From Mycobacterium asiaticum (lineage in GTDB: Bacteria > Actinomycetota > Actinomycetes > Mycobacteriales > Mycobacteriaceae), in the NCBI RefSeq assembly GCF_001673635.1, contig NZ_LZMH01000073.1, forward strand, positions 62,001 through 126,000: a stretch of 64,000 nucleotides of DNA, read 5' to 3'. The position numbers and the translations under genes are program-made. How positions within the stretch are numbered: position 1 is the first letter of the stretch; every line of letters starts with the position of its first letter. The notes beneath the pieces are model-generated. The model was not told where the DNA came from, did no database searches, and worked only from the letters and a program-made list of their open reading frames with translations. This document shows positions 26,885 through 35,959 of the stretch, piece by piece.

Positions 26885-28054
26885 TCAGTACAGCACCATG
26901 TCGGGCTGCATTTGCTTGGCCCAGGCGGTTATTCCCCCCTGCAGATGCACCGCGTCGGAGAACCCGGCCCGCTTGACCGCGGCCAACGCCTCGGCCGAGC
27001 GCACGCCCGTCTTGCAGTACAGCACCGCGGTCCGGTCCTGCGGCATCTTCGCCAGCGCCTCGCCGGAAGTGAACAGCCCCTTCGGGATCAGCTGGGCGCC
27101 CTCGATATGCACGATGTCCCATTCGGCCTGCTCTCGGACGTCGATCAGGACCGGCGGGTTGCCAGATTCCAGCATGTCCCGCAGTTCTCGTGGGGTGATG
27201 GCGGAATGGTCGGGTACTTCAGCGGGCGCCACACCACAGAAGTCCTCGTAGTCGACGAGTTCGGTGATCTTCGGCGTCGACGGGTCCTTGCGGATCCGGA
27301 TCGTGCGGTAACTCATCTCGAGAGCGTCGTAGACCATCAACCGGCCCAACAGCGTCTCACCGATCCCGGTGATCAACTTGATGGCTTCGGTGCTCATCAC
27401 CGATCCAATGGACGCGCAGATGATGCCCAGCACACCGCCTTCCGCACACGACGGCACCAGCCCCGGCGGCGGCGGCTCGGGATACAGGTCCCGGTAATTG
27501 AGGCCTCGGCCATCGGGCGCGTCTTCCCAGAACACCGAAACCTGGCCCTCGAAGCGGAAGATCGATCCCCAAACGTAGGGCTTGCCCGCCAGCACCGCCG
27601 CGTCGTTGACCAAGTAACGAGTGGCGAAGTTGTCGGTGCCGTCCAGGATCAGGTCGTAATCCGAGAACAACTCCACGGCGTTGTCAGGACCTAGCTGGAA
27701 CTCGTGCAGGCGGACATCGACCAGCGGGTTGATGGCCGCGATGGAACCACGGGCCGACTGTGCCTTGGGCCGCCCGACATCGGCGACACCGTGGATGATC
27801 TGGCGCTGCAGGTTGGACTCGTCGACGATGTCGAATTCGACGATCCCGATGGTGCCGACGCCCGCGGCGGCCAGGTACAGCAGGGTCGGCGCGCCCAGCC
27901 CGCCCGCGCCGATCACCAGCACGCGCGCGTTCTTGAGCCGCTTCTGCCCGTCCAGTCCCAGGTCGGGCAGGATGAGGTGGCGACTGTAGCGGGCCACTTC
28001 TTCGCGCGTGAGCGAGTCCGCGGGCGCGACCAGCGGCGGCAGCGATGGTGTCAC
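26885..28054 (-). CDS. moeZ: adenylyltransferase/sulfurtransferase MoeZ (MoeB1)
   Basis: 389 residues. The ThiF/MoeB E1-like domain covers about residues 15-270, with nucleotide loop GAGGLGAP, adenylation residues in DIVDESNLQRQIIH and catalytic Cys in VPSCAEGG. A C-terminal rhodanese domain (about 290-389) has the active-site loop YCKTGVRS. The two-domain protein adenylates and sulfurates ThiS/MoaD-like carriers, feeding molybdopterin, thioquinolobactin-type and CysO cysteine pathways. In M. tuberculosis (Rv3206c) it lies next to the same DUF3152 gene. Confidence 0.95.
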   Translation of the reverse strand: MTPSLPPLVAPADSLTREEVARYSRHLILPDLGLDGQKRLKNARVLVIGAGGLGAPTLLYLAAAGVGTIGIVEFDIVDESNLQRQIIHGVADVGRPKAQSARGSIAAINPLVDVRLHEFQLGPDNAVELFSDYDLILDGTDNFATRYLVNDAAVLAGKPYVWGSIFRFEGQVSVFWEDAPDGRGLNYRDLYPEPPPPGLVPSCAEGGVLGIICASIGSVMSTEAIKLITGIGETLLGRLMVYDALEMSYRTIRIRKDPSTPKITELVDYEDFCGVAPAEVPDHSAITPRELRDMLESGNPPVLIDVREQAEWDIVHIEGAQLIPKGLFTSGEALAKMPQDRTAVLYCKTGVRSAEALAAVKRAGFSDAVHLQGGITAWAKQMQPDMVLY

Positions 28055-28083
28055 AACACGAGGTTAGGCGATCCGGGACACCC

Positions 28084-28144
28084 GTGAGCAGACGCGCACG
28101 CCCCCCGTTTCGGCACGAAATCAGGGGCTTTAGCTTCTGCTCGC
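28084..28144. repeat. decayed copy B of the 60-bp palindromic element
   Basis: The ends match copies A and C (left GAGCAGACGC, right TCTGCTCGC), but the arms now have several mismatches and the loop differs. It lies between the moeZ start and the Rv3207c stop, both on the minus strand. The symmetry is broken enough that terminator function is doubtful. Confidence 0.65.
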
Positions 28145-28145
28145 C

Positions 28146-29180
28146 CTAGGCGATCGGGTATGGCCAGGGGTTGAACCGGCAGGTCTTGCCGTCCGCCTTG
28201 ACCTGGTCGGGGTCGAACTTGGCGCCGTCGTCGTTGGCGGTGGAGAACGTCTGCTGCATCATCACCGGCGCCAAGCCCCCTTGCTGATCGCAGGGCTCGT
28301 GGCGCACATACCCGATCGCGTGGCCGACCTCGTGGTTGACCACGTACTGACGGTAGGAGCCGACATCACCTTCGAACGGTACGGCGCCGCGGATCCAGCG
28401 TGCCTCATTGATGAACACCCGCGCCTGCCGGTCCGCCCCGAACGCCGGGTTGTAGCAAGACGTTTCGAGACGGAATTCGTAGCCGCAACCCTCCCGGACA
28501 CTCACCGGCGACACCAGCGAGAGGCGGAAATCGGGCTTGACACCAGTGGTGCCGTCGATGCGGATGAAGGCGAACTGCGGGTTGTGGGTCCAGCCCTTGG
28601 GGTTGGCCAGCGTCTGGTCCACCATCTGGGCGAACGCGCTGTCGCCACCGTAATTGACCGGGTCCAGGCCGTTCTCGATCTCGATGGTGTACCGGAACAC
28701 CTTGCCGGTACCCTGACCGATCTGCGGCGTCCCGCCCGGGATCACCCGGTAGGTCTTTTCGCCGGCCTCGGTAAATGGTCCGCCGTCGGGCAGCGTTCCG
28801 GCCGGCAGGTTCGCGTCGAACGCGACAAGGCCGCGGGGCGGCGTGTCGATGATCGACGTGCCGACCGCCCCGATGGTGGGCGGGTCCTTGTGGATCGAGT
28901 GCGCGGCCGGCTTGGGCGTACTAGTCCCGGTCACCGTCTGGTAAGCCACCACCAATGTCAGCACCGTGAGCAGCGGCAGCGCGTAGGCCCGCCAGCCGTA
29001 GGTGGACACGAACCGTCCCAGCCACGATTGCTTGCGCCACTGGCGCGGCCGGTCACGATCGGCCCGCGCCCGACCCGCGCTCTGCCCGAGCGGATCACGC
29101 TGGGCCCGCAGCGGTTCCCGCCAGTCGTCACGCAGCACCGGTGACCGACCGGTGCCGTGCGAAGGGCGCGGAGATGTCAT
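28146..29180 (-). CDS. membrane-anchored DUF3152 metzincin-like protease (Rv3207c homologue)
   Basis: 344 residues. The N-terminal ~70 are basic and cytoplasmic, followed by one membrane segment (YALPLLTVLTLVVAYQTV), so the C-terminal domain should be extracytoplasmic. The zinc motif HEVGHAIGYVRH fits HExxHxxGxxH exactly, followed by a possible Met-turn (LAPVMMQQT). Two cysteines (EGCGYEF, ETSCYNP) may form a disulfide. The match supports a real zinc protease, but substrates are unknown. It is longer than the ~285-residue M. tuberculosis annotation, mostly at the N-terminus. Its start is divergent from the TetR gene. Confidence 0.9.
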   Translation of the reverse strand: MTSPRPSHGTGRSPVLRDDWREPLRAQRDPLGQSAGRARADRDRPRQWRKQSWLGRFVSTYGWRAYALPLLTVLTLVVAYQTVTGTSTPKPAAHSIHKDPPTIGAVGTSIIDTPPRGLVAFDANLPAGTLPDGGPFTEAGEKTYRVIPGGTPQIGQGTGKVFRYTIEIENGLDPVNYGGDSAFAQMVDQTLANPKGWTHNPQFAFIRIDGTTGVKPDFRLSLVSPVSVREGCGYEFRLETSCYNPAFGADRQARVFINEARWIRGAVPFEGDVGSYRQYVVNHEVGHAIGYVRHEPCDQQGGLAPVMMQQTFSTANDDGAKFDPDQVKADGKTCRFNPWPYPIA

Positions 29181-29364
29181 TTTTCCAGGATCGCACAGCG
29201 ACTCGGGCCAGCCAGCCCTGGCGCGCCCGAAAAACGCGATACCAGCAGTTCGGACCGGATAACAGCCCTTTGCCAGCCCCAGGTAGTAATGTCATGGCGA
29301 TCGAACGCGCGGCCGCGGGGATGACAAACTGGCCGCGAAACCGCAGCGATCAGATTGAGGACCG

Positions 29365-30051
29365 ATGAGCGATCTTGCCAAGGCGGCGCAGCGACGTGCC
29401 GTCCGATCGCCTGCCGGTGTGCGCCCGATCGAAGGAGCGCCGCCCTCGAACCGACGCGGCAACCGGTTGCCCCGCGACGAGCGGCGGGGCCAGCTGCTCG
29501 TGGTCGCCAGCGACGTCTTCGTCGAGAGCGGCTACCACGCCGCCGGAATGGACGAGATCGCCGACCGGGCCGGCGTCAGCAAACCCGTTCTCTACCAGCA
29601 TTTTTCCAGCAAGCTGGAGCTCTACCTGGCGGTGCTGAACCGGCACGTCGAAAACCTGGTGAGCGGCGTGCAGCAGGCCCTGGGCCGCACCACCGACAAC
29701 CGACAGCGGCTGCACTCCGCGGTCCAGGCGTTCTTCGACTTCATCGAGCACGACAGCCAGGGCTACCGGCTGATCTTCGAGAACGATTACGTCACCGAAC
29801 CCGAAGTCGCCGCGCAGGTGCGGGTGGCCACCGAATCCTGTATCGACGCGGTCTTCGCGCTGATTGCCGAGGATTCGGGGCTGGATCCGCACCGGGCGCG
29901 AATGATCGCGGTCGGGCTGGTCGGCATGAGCGTCGACAGCGCACGGTACTGGCTGGACTCCGATCGCCCGATCTCGAAGTCAGACGCCGTCGAAGGCACC
30001 GTGCAGTTCGCCTGGGGCGGACTGTCGCACGTGCCGCTCGCCCGCAACTAA
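29365..30051 (+). CDS. TetR-family transcriptional regulator (Rv3208 homologue)
   Basis: 228 residues, the same length as Rv3208. The helix-turn-helix sits at about residues 40-85 (VFVESGYHAAGMDEIADRAGVSKPVLYQHF), after an unusually long basic N-terminal extension. A GAGGA ribosome-binding site precedes the ATG. The ligand-binding half begins at ELYLAVLNRHVENL. The target is unknown. The gene is divergent from the DUF3152 gene with 184 bases between, where its operator would be expected, although no clear dyad is visible. Confidence 0.92.
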   Translation: MSDLAKAAQRRAVRSPAGVRPIEGAPPSNRRGNRLPRDERRGQLLVVASDVFVESGYHAAGMDEIADRAGVSKPVLYQHFSSKLELYLAVLNRHVENLVSGVQQALGRTTDNRQRLHSAVQAFFDFIEHDSQGYRLIFENDYVTEPEVAAQVRVATESCIDAVFALIAEDSGLDPHRARMIAVGLVGMSVDSARYWLDSDRPISKSDAVEGTVQFAWGGLSHVPLARN

Positions 30052-30055
30052 CCCT

Positions 30056-30304
30056 TTAGGCCCGCGCGGCGGTTTCCGCGCCGATCCCGAAGCCGACCCG
30101 GCGCGAGTCGGCGGCGCCGATCTCGACGTAGGCGATCTTGGCGGCGCTGACCAGGTAACGGCGGCCGCGCTCGTCGGTCAGACTCAACAGGCCCGCGTCC
30201 TCACGAAGCGCGGCGGCGACGAGTTCTTCCACTTCACTCGGTGTCTGCGAACTGGAAAACACCAGCTCGCGCGCACTTTGGGTGATACCGATCTTGACCT
30301 CCAC
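30056..30304 (-). CDS. DUF3107 conserved protein (TB9.4 homologue)
   Basis: 82 residues (EVKIGITQSARELVFSSSQT...), with the conserved core VEELVAAALREDAGLLSLTDERGRRYLV. It closely matches M. tuberculosis TB9.4 (Rv3208A), but the C-terminal tail is shorter. Small, soluble and of unknown function. It converges on the TetR gene with four bases between the stops. Confidence 0.9.
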   Translation of the reverse strand: MEVKIGITQSARELVFSSSQTPSEVEELVAAALREDAGLLSLTDERGRRYLVSAAKIAYVEIGAADSRRVGFGIGAETAARA

Positions 30305-30472
30305 GGGGCCCCTTCCGTTGGTATTCCGTCGCAGGCGTCTGTAGCAGCAGGCTAGTGGAAGCCGACCTGCCCCACTGCGGCCTGCCCCCAGACGCCGCTT
30401 CGCGGTTAGCGAACGAACCCATCACGATTCGGTGTAACCCATGCGCGAGGCCGGAAGTGGCCCGTCCGCGTC

Positions 30473-31255
30473 ATTACCATCGGCACCATCAGTACCACAC
30501 GTAACACCCTCTACGACAATGTCCGGGACTTCGAGGACTACCCGGACGATGACGCGTACGCGGACGACGGCTACGACGGCTGGGACGACACCGATGACAG
30601 CGGCTGGGACGACACTGATGAATGGGCCTGGCCGGCGGATCGCCGCTGGCGCCCGGTCGCGCTGTTCGTCGGTGCGCTCATCGCGATCGGTGCGATCGCG
30701 ACCGCGGTGATCATCAACAGCGGCGACAGCGCCACCACCAAGGCGACCGTGCTGCCACCCCGCCCGGCGATGACGCCGACCATGTCGACCACCCCGTCGG
30801 CCACGCCCAGGACCAGCCCGCCCAGCATGTCGCCGCCGTCGGCCACGGCGCCTAGCACCACCCCGGGCGTCACGCGAACACTGCCGCCGGAAACCGTCAC
30901 CACGCTGACACCCGGCAACGCGCCGACCCGCCTCCCCAGCGCGGCACCGGCGCCTACGGCCGCTCCCCCGGGCGCCGCGCTGAGCCCGCGGACCGTGGTG
31001 TACAGCGTCACCGGGACAAAGCAGATCTTCGACCTGGTCAACATCGCCTACACCGATGCGCGGGGCTTCCCGGTGACCGAGTTCAACGTCGCGCTGCCGT
31101 GGACCAAGGTGGTGGTGCTCAACCCGGGCGTGCAGACCGAATCGGTGATCGCCACGAGCCTGCTCAGCCAGCTGAACTGCTCGATCGTCAACGGACAGGG
31201 TCAGCTGGTCAAAGCGTCGACCAACAACACGTCGCTGGCGACCTGCACCCGCTAG
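30473..31255 (+). CDS. membrane protein with Pro/Thr-rich linker and MmpS-like C-terminal domain (Rv3209 homologue); start codon non-canonical
   Basis: The reading frame is open from 30410 to the stop at 31255 and clearly coding from about TTRNTLYDNVRDFEDY. It contains an acidic cytoplasmic stretch, a membrane segment (ALFVGALIAIGAIATAVII), a Thr/Pro-rich linker, and a C-terminal domain TVVYSVTGTKQIFDLVNIAYTDARG of MmpS/lipoprotein type with a Cys pair (LNCSIV, ATCTR). No ATG, GTG or TTG occurs in frame before the GTG at 30707, which falls inside the membrane segment. ATT 30473 or ATC 30488 are the likely starts; I list ATT. The 5' boundary is uncertain. Confidence 0.72.
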   Translation: MTIGTISTTRNTLYDNVRDFEDYPDDDAYADDGYDGWDDTDDSGWDDTDEWAWPADRRWRPVALFVGALIAIGAIATAVIINSGDSATTKATVLPPRPAMTPTMSTTPSATPRTSPPSMSPPSATAPSTTPGVTRTLPPETVTTLTPGNAPTRLPSAAPAPTAAPPGAALSPRTVVYSVTGTKQIFDLVNIAYTDARGFPVTEFNVALPWTKVVVLNPGVQTESVIATSLLSQLNCSIVNGQGQLVKASTNNTSLATCTR

Positions 31256-31256
31256 A

Positions 31257-31976
31257 TCAGCCCAGACCCAGTTCGCGCATGCGCTGGTTGTGGGTCTCCT
31301 GCAGCCGATCGAAGAACGTGCTGATCTGACCGAGCCCGCCGGTGCCGGCGACCACCAGATCGACCAGCTCATCATGGTCGGCCAGCAGGAATTGGGCCTG
31401 GGTGATCGCCTCCCCGAGCAGCCGACGAGCCCACAAAGCCAGCCTGCTGCGCTGCTTGCCGCTCGCTGTCACGGCGGCGCGCACCTCGGCGACGACGAAC
31501 TGCGAGTGCCCGGTCTCCGACAACGCCTCCCGCACCACGTCTGCCACCGCGTCGGGCAGCCCGCCTGCGATCTCCAGGTACAGGTCGGCGGCCAGCGCGT
31601 CGGCGACGTAGGTTTTCACCAGGGCTTCCAGCCAGGTGCTGGGCATGGTGAGCCGGTGGTAATTCTCCAGCGCCGACACGTACTTCGACATGGCCGAGAC
31701 GACGTCCACGCCGCGGCTTTCCAGCGCGTCGCGCAGCAGCTCATAGTGGCCCATCTCGGCCGCGGCGATGCTGGCCATCGAGATCCGGCCCCGCAGGTCC
31801 GGTGCCATTCGCGCCTCGTCGGTCAACCGGTAGAAGGCGGCCACCTCGCCGTAAGCGAGCAAAGCGAAGAATTCGTTGATGCCGGGATGATCCGCCGGTA
31901 GCCGTGGCCTGGGCGAATCCGCCTCCTGGTCGGCTGCTGCGTCGGCGGATGATGGCCCGGACGAGGGCGAAGTCAT
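31257..31976 (-). CDS. ferritin-like fold protein, MiaE-like (Rv3210c homologue)
   Basis: 239 residues. Helices carry ferritin-type iron ligands: a Glu in ALLAYGEVAAFYRL and ExxH in SIAAAEMGHYELL, plus LSETGHSQFVVAEV later. This resembles the tRNA-hydroxylase MiaE superfamily, but tRNA activity is unproven in mycobacteria. The N-terminal ~25 residues are low-complexity. It is convergent with the Rv3209 homologue, with one base between the stops. Confidence 0.85.
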   Translation of the reverse strand: MTSPSSGPSSADAAADQEADSPRPRLPADHPGINEFFALLAYGEVAAFYRLTDEARMAPDLRGRISMASIAAAEMGHYELLRDALESRGVDVVSAMSKYVSALENYHRLTMPSTWLEALVKTYVADALAADLYLEIAGGLPDAVADVVREALSETGHSQFVVAEVRAAVTASGKQRSRLALWARRLLGEAITQAQFLLADHDELVDLVVAGTGGLGQISTFFDRLQETHNQRMRELGLG

Positions 31977-32237
31977 GGCAACACTGTAGTAGGCGGGAGA
32001 GGAAGCGACCGGTGCCCGCCGACCGACCAGCTATGATGGACAACGGTAGTGGCTGAATCTGTGCTGCCACCGCCGAAGAAATGTGCGTGCACGCTAGGCC
32101 CGCCCCCCGCCCTAGGGAAGCGGCAGCAGGCCTCGGCGACGTAATCGGAGTCGGACACCGTGCGCGCGAGAACCGCGACACAGAAGTACCGACGCAATTT
32201 TCGACTACGTCACCATTGAAAGGCTCATCCCCCGCGT
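31977..32237 (+). promoter_or_regulatory. long leader/promoter region of the DEAD-box helicase gene
   Basis: 261 bases lie between the ferritin-like gene start and the rhlE start, more than is usual here. A G/C-rich imperfect stem (CTAGG...CCTAGG around 32093-32116) and a CATTGAAAGG ribosome-binding area near 32215 are visible. Long structured leaders are common for DEAD-box RNA helicases, but no known riboswitch class is recognised. Confidence 0.4.
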
Positions 32238-33755
32238 ATGACCGCACTCAAAAGCACCACTGGATTGACCTTTGCCAGCCTCGGCGTCCGCGACGAGATT
32301 GTTCGTGCCCTGGGCGAGAAGGGCATCGAGACTCCGTTTGCCATCCAAGAACTCACCCTGCCCCTCGCGCTCGCCGGCGAGGATGTAATCGGCCAGGCCC
32401 GCACCGGCATGGGCAAGACCTTCGGGTTCGGGGTGCCGCTGCTGCAGCGCATCACCTCCGAGACCGCGACACGGCCGCTGACCGGCGCCCCGCGGGCCCT
32501 GATCGTGGTGCCCACCCGGGAGTTGTGCCTGCAGGTCACCGGCGACCTGGCCACCGCGGCCAAGTACCTGACCGCTGACCAGGAAGACGGCGGGCAACGT
32601 CCGCTGTCGGTGATCGCCATCTACGGCGGCCGGGCCTACGAGCCGCAGATCGACGCGCTGCACAAGGGCGTCGACGTCGTCGTGGGCACCCCGGGCCGGT
32701 TGCTCGACCTCTGCCAGCAGGGACACCTGCAGCTGGGCGGGTTGTCGGTGTTGGTGCTCGACGAAGCCGACGAGATGCTCGACCTGGGCTTCCTGCCGGA
32801 TATCGAACGCATCTTGCGGCAGATCCCCGCCGACCGGCAGTCGATGCTGTTCTCGGCGACCATGCCCGACCCGATCATCACGCTGGCCCGTACCTTCATG
32901 GTCCAGCCCACCCACATCCGGGCCGAGGCGCCGCACTCACTTGCCGTGCACGACACCACCAAGCAATTCGTCTACCGCGCCCACGCGCTGGACAAGGTGG
33001 AGCTCGTCAGCCGGATCCTGCAGGCCGAGGGCCGCGGCGCGACGATGATCTTCACCCGCACCAAGCGCACCGCCCAGAAGGTGGCCGACGACCTGAACGA
33101 GCGCGGCTTCGCCGTCGGCGCCGTACATGGTGACCTCGGGCAGATCGCCCGCGAGAAGGCGCTCAAGGCGTTTCGCGCCGGCGAGGTGAACGTGCTGGTC
33201 GCCACCGACGTCGCCGCCCGCGGCATCGACATCGACGACATCACCCACGTCATCAACTACCAATGCCCCGAGGACGAGAAGATGTACGTCCACCGCATCG
33301 GGCGCACCGGCCGCGCCGGACGCACCGGCATCGCGGTCACGCTGGTCGACTGGGACGAACTGGAACGCTGGGCGATGATCGACAAGGCGCTGGGCCTGGG
33401 CTCGCCCGATCCGTCCGAAACCTACTCCAGCTCGCCGCACCTCTACGAAGAGCTGTCCATCCCGGCCGAGACAACCGGCAACGTCGGCGCGCCGCGTAAG
33501 GCTCCGGCCAAGCGACGCGAAGCCAGCAGCAGCAGCAGCGCCCCCGAGCGCGCCGCACGACGCAGCAAGCCACGCAAGCGCACCCGCGGCGGCAAGCCCG
33601 TCACCGGGCATCCGGCCGGCGCGGCCGTGGCCAGTGACGCCGCCCCTGAGGCGGGGACGGCCGCTAACTCCGGTGCCGGTCCCGCGGCCGGCAACGGCAC
33701 TCGCCGTCGCCGGCGTCGTCGCAAACCGGCCGAGGCTGCCGCGCAGGCCACCTGA
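32238..33755 (+). CDS. rhlE: DEAD-box ATP-dependent RNA helicase RhlE
   Basis: 505 residues with all core motifs in order: ARTGMGKT (I), PTRELCLQ (Ia), GTPGRLLDL (Ib), DEADEML (II), SAT (III), IFTRTKRTA (IV), ATDVAARGID (V) and HRIGRTGRAG (VI). Motif I has Met where the consensus has Ser/Cys. The last ~110 residues are an Arg/Lys-rich basic tail (AARRSKPRKRTRGGK, RRRRRRKP) that probably binds RNA. RhlE of M. tuberculosis (Rv3211) associates with the RNA degradosome in reported work. The next gene starts 17 bases downstream. Confidence 0.95.
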   Translation: MTALKSTTGLTFASLGVRDEIVRALGEKGIETPFAIQELTLPLALAGEDVIGQARTGMGKTFGFGVPLLQRITSETATRPLTGAPRALIVVPTRELCLQVTGDLATAAKYLTADQEDGGQRPLSVIAIYGGRAYEPQIDALHKGVDVVVGTPGRLLDLCQQGHLQLGGLSVLVLDEADEMLDLGFLPDIERILRQIPADRQSMLFSATMPDPIITLARTFMVQPTHIRAEAPHSLAVHDTTKQFVYRAHALDKVELVSRILQAEGRGATMIFTRTKRTAQKVADDLNERGFAVGAVHGDLGQIAREKALKAFRAGEVNVLVATDVAARGIDIDDITHVINYQCPEDEKMYVHRIGRTGRAGRTGIAVTLVDWDELERWAMIDKALGLGSPDPSETYSSSPHLYEELSIPAETTGNVGAPRKAPAKRREASSSSSAPERAARRSKPRKRTRGGKPVTGHPAGAAVASDAAPEAGTAANSGAGPAAGNGTRRRRRRRKPAEAAAQAT

Positions 33756-33772
33756 GCGGCCATACTCATCGA

Positions 33773-34987
33773 ATGGTCCGACCCGAACGCCGCACAAAGG
33801 CCGACATCCTGGCCGCCGCGACGATCGCGGTCATTGTCGCGGTCGTCGCGGCTCTGATCTGGTGGACCAGCGACTTCCGGGCAACCATCAGCCGGCCCGC
33901 GGCGTCCCCCGCGCCTGCCCCCATTCAGGCTCGTGAGGTTCCGGCCGAGCTGCACCAGCTCTGGACGGCACCGAGCCCGGGCACCCGGGTTCCGGTCGCG
34001 GTGGGCGGGACGGTCACGACGGCGGTGGGCCGCGAGGTGCAGGGCCGCGACCCGGGCACCGGACAGGTCCTGTGGAGTTACTCGCGCGACACCGATCTGT
34101 GCGGCGTGACGTGGGTTTACCGCTACACCGTCGCCGTCTATCGGGACGGCCGCGGCTGCGGTCAGGTCAGCACCATCGACGGCTCTACCGGACGGCGCGG
34201 GCCCTCACGCAGCAGCTACGCAGACCCGCAGGTGCGCCTGTCCACCGACGGCACAACCGTATTGTCGGCCGGCGACACCCGGCTTGAGATGTGGCGGTCG
34301 GACATGGTCCGGATGATGGCCTACGGCGAGACCGATGCCCGGGTCAAACCGGTCAACCGTGGCCTGCACTCGGGCTGCAAGCTGGAATCGGCCGCCGCCA
34401 GTTCGTCGGCGGTGGCGGTGCTCGAGTCGTGCGCCAACCAGGCCGACCTGCGACTGATCCTGCTGCGTCCGGGGAAAGAGGACGACGAACCTCAGCAACA
34501 GGCGGTCCAGGAGGGTGGGGTCCGGCCCGGCACCGGGGCCCGGGTCCTGGCAGTGGCGCAGAACAGGACCGCGGTGTACCTGCCCACCCCGAAGCCGCGC
34601 GTCGATGTGGTCGACGAGACCGGTACGACGGTGTCCAGCACGCTGCTGCCCGGGCCGCCGTCCGAATCCGGGGTTGTGTCGCAGAGCGGAAGCCTGGTCA
34701 CCTGGTGGACCGGCGACTCGCTGCTGGTGTTCGACGCGAGCACCCTGATTCAGCGCTACACCATCGCCGCCGGCGAGACCGCGGCGCCGCTAGGCCCCGG
34801 TGTGATGATGGCCGGTCAGCTACTGGTGCCGGTAACCAATGCGATCGGGGTGTACGACCCGGTCAGCGGCGAATCCAGCCGATTCATCCCGGTGCAGCGG
34901 CAGCCCAGCAGTTCACCGGTGATCCCGGTGGTGGCGGGTTCGCGGGTGATCGAGCAGCGCGGCGACACCGTGGTGGCCCTGGGCTGA
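33773..34987 (+). CDS. membrane-anchored conserved protein with a beta-propeller-like domain (Rv3212 homologue)
   Basis: 404 residues. A single N-terminal membrane segment (ILAAATIAVIVAVVAALIWW) is followed by a Pro/Ala linker and a long extracytoplasmic domain. Repeated blade-like segments such as VQGRDPGTGQVLWSYSRDTDLCG and VDVVDETGTTVSSTLLPG suggest a PQQ-type beta-propeller. The function is not established. It follows rhlE closely and ends just before palindromic element copy C. Confidence 0.82.
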   Translation: MVRPERRTKADILAAATIAVIVAVVAALIWWTSDFRATISRPAASPAPAPIQAREVPAELHQLWTAPSPGTRVPVAVGGTVTTAVGREVQGRDPGTGQVLWSYSRDTDLCGVTWVYRYTVAVYRDGRGCGQVSTIDGSTGRRGPSRSSYADPQVRLSTDGTTVLSAGDTRLEMWRSDMVRMMAYGETDARVKPVNRGLHSGCKLESAAASSSAVAVLESCANQADLRLILLRPGKEDDEPQQQAVQEGGVRPGTGARVLAVAQNRTAVYLPTPKPRVDVVDETGTTVSSTLLPGPPSESGVVSQSGSLVTWWTGDSLLVFDASTLIQRYTIAAGETAAPLGPGVMMAGQLLVPVTNAIGVYDPVSGESSRFIPVQRQPSSSPVIPVVAGSRVIEQRGDTVVALG

Positions 34988-35005
34988 TCAGGTTGCGTAG
35001 GTTGC

Positions 35006-35065
35006 GCGAGCAGACGCAAAAGCCCCCGCACGCACGGCGTGTCGGGGGCTTTTGCGTCTGCTCGC
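35006..35065. repeat. 60-bp palindromic intergenic element, copy C
   Basis: A perfect 22-bp inverted repeat (35006-35027 and 35044-35065) with a 16-base loop differing from copy A by one base. One arm position is C/G here and A/T in copy A on both sides, so pairing is preserved. It lies between the convergent stops of the Rv3212 homologue and parA. Confidence 0.9.
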
Positions 35066-35071
35066 CAGGGA

Positions 35072-35872
35072 TCAGTACTCGACGGTGAACGTCGGCAGCG
35101 CCTTGCCGGTCTTCCAGTGCTTGAGCAGCGCCTGCGCCAACTCCTGATAGGCCAGCGCACCCTTGTTCTTGCGGCCCGACAGCACCGACGAGCCCGACGC
35201 GCTGGCCTCGGCGAACCGCACGGTCCGCGGAATCGGCGGCGCCAGCACCGGCAACGAATACCGGTCCGCGACGTCGACCAGCACGTCCCGGGTGTGCGTG
35301 GTCCGCGAGTCATACAGCGTCGGCAGCGCGCCCAACAGGCGCAGGCTGGGGTTGGTGATCTGCTGAACGTCGGACACGGTGCGCAGGAACTGGCCCACAC
35401 CGCGATGCGCCAGCGTCTCGCACTGCAGCGGGACGATGACCTCGTCGGCCGCGGTCAGCCCGTTGAGGGTGAGCACACCCAGCGACGGCGGGCAGTCGAT
35501 GATCACCACGTCGAAGTCGTCGGCGAGTTTGGCCAGCGCCCGCTTGAGCGCGTACTCGCGCCCCGCCCGCATCAGCAGCATCGCCTCCGCGCCGGCCAGG
35601 TCAATGTTGGCCGGCAGCAATGTCATTCCCTCGGTGGTAGGCACCAGCGCGGCGTCGGGTTCCACCTCACCGAGCAACACCTCATGCACGGACACCGCCA
35701 GCTTGTCCGGATCCTGGCCCAGCGAAAACGTCAGACAGCCCTGGGGATCCAGATCGACGAGCAGCACCCGTTTGCCCTTGTCCACCATCGCCGCACCGAG
35801 CGAAGCGACCGTCGTCGTCTTGGCCACACCGCCCTTCTGGTTTGCCACAGCCAGTACGCGCATGTCAGTCAC
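35072..35872 (-). CDS. ParA/Soj-family ATPase (Rv3213c homologue)
   Basis: 266 residues from the GTG at 35872 (TDMRVLAVANQKGGVAKTTT), the length of the M. tuberculosis protein. The open frame extends to 36031, into the divergent gpm2 region. The deviant Walker A is KGGVAKTT, Walker A' is LLVDLDPQG and Walker B is VVIIDCPPSLG. It is an orphan: no ParB gene or parS site is visible nearby, and the chromosomal parAB pair lies elsewhere in mycobacteria. Its cargo is unknown. Confidence 0.92.
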   Translation of the reverse strand: MTDMRVLAVANQKGGVAKTTTVASLGAAMVDKGKRVLLVDLDPQGCLTFSLGQDPDKLAVSVHEVLLGEVEPDAALVPTTEGMTLLPANIDLAGAEAMLLMRAGREYALKRALAKLADDFDVVIIDCPPSLGVLTLNGLTAADEVIVPLQCETLAHRGVGQFLRTVSDVQQITNPSLRLLGALPTLYDSRTTHTRDVLVDVADRYSLPVLAPPIPRTVRFAEASASGSSVLSGRKNKGALAYQELAQALLKHWKTGKALPTFTVEY

Positions 35873-35959
35873 AGTGCCCATCCTGGCATGTACCCCATGC
35901 TCGGGCTCCGGTGGCGGGCCCGCCACAGCCCCGGCGTGTCTCAGGCAGAATCGGTCGGC

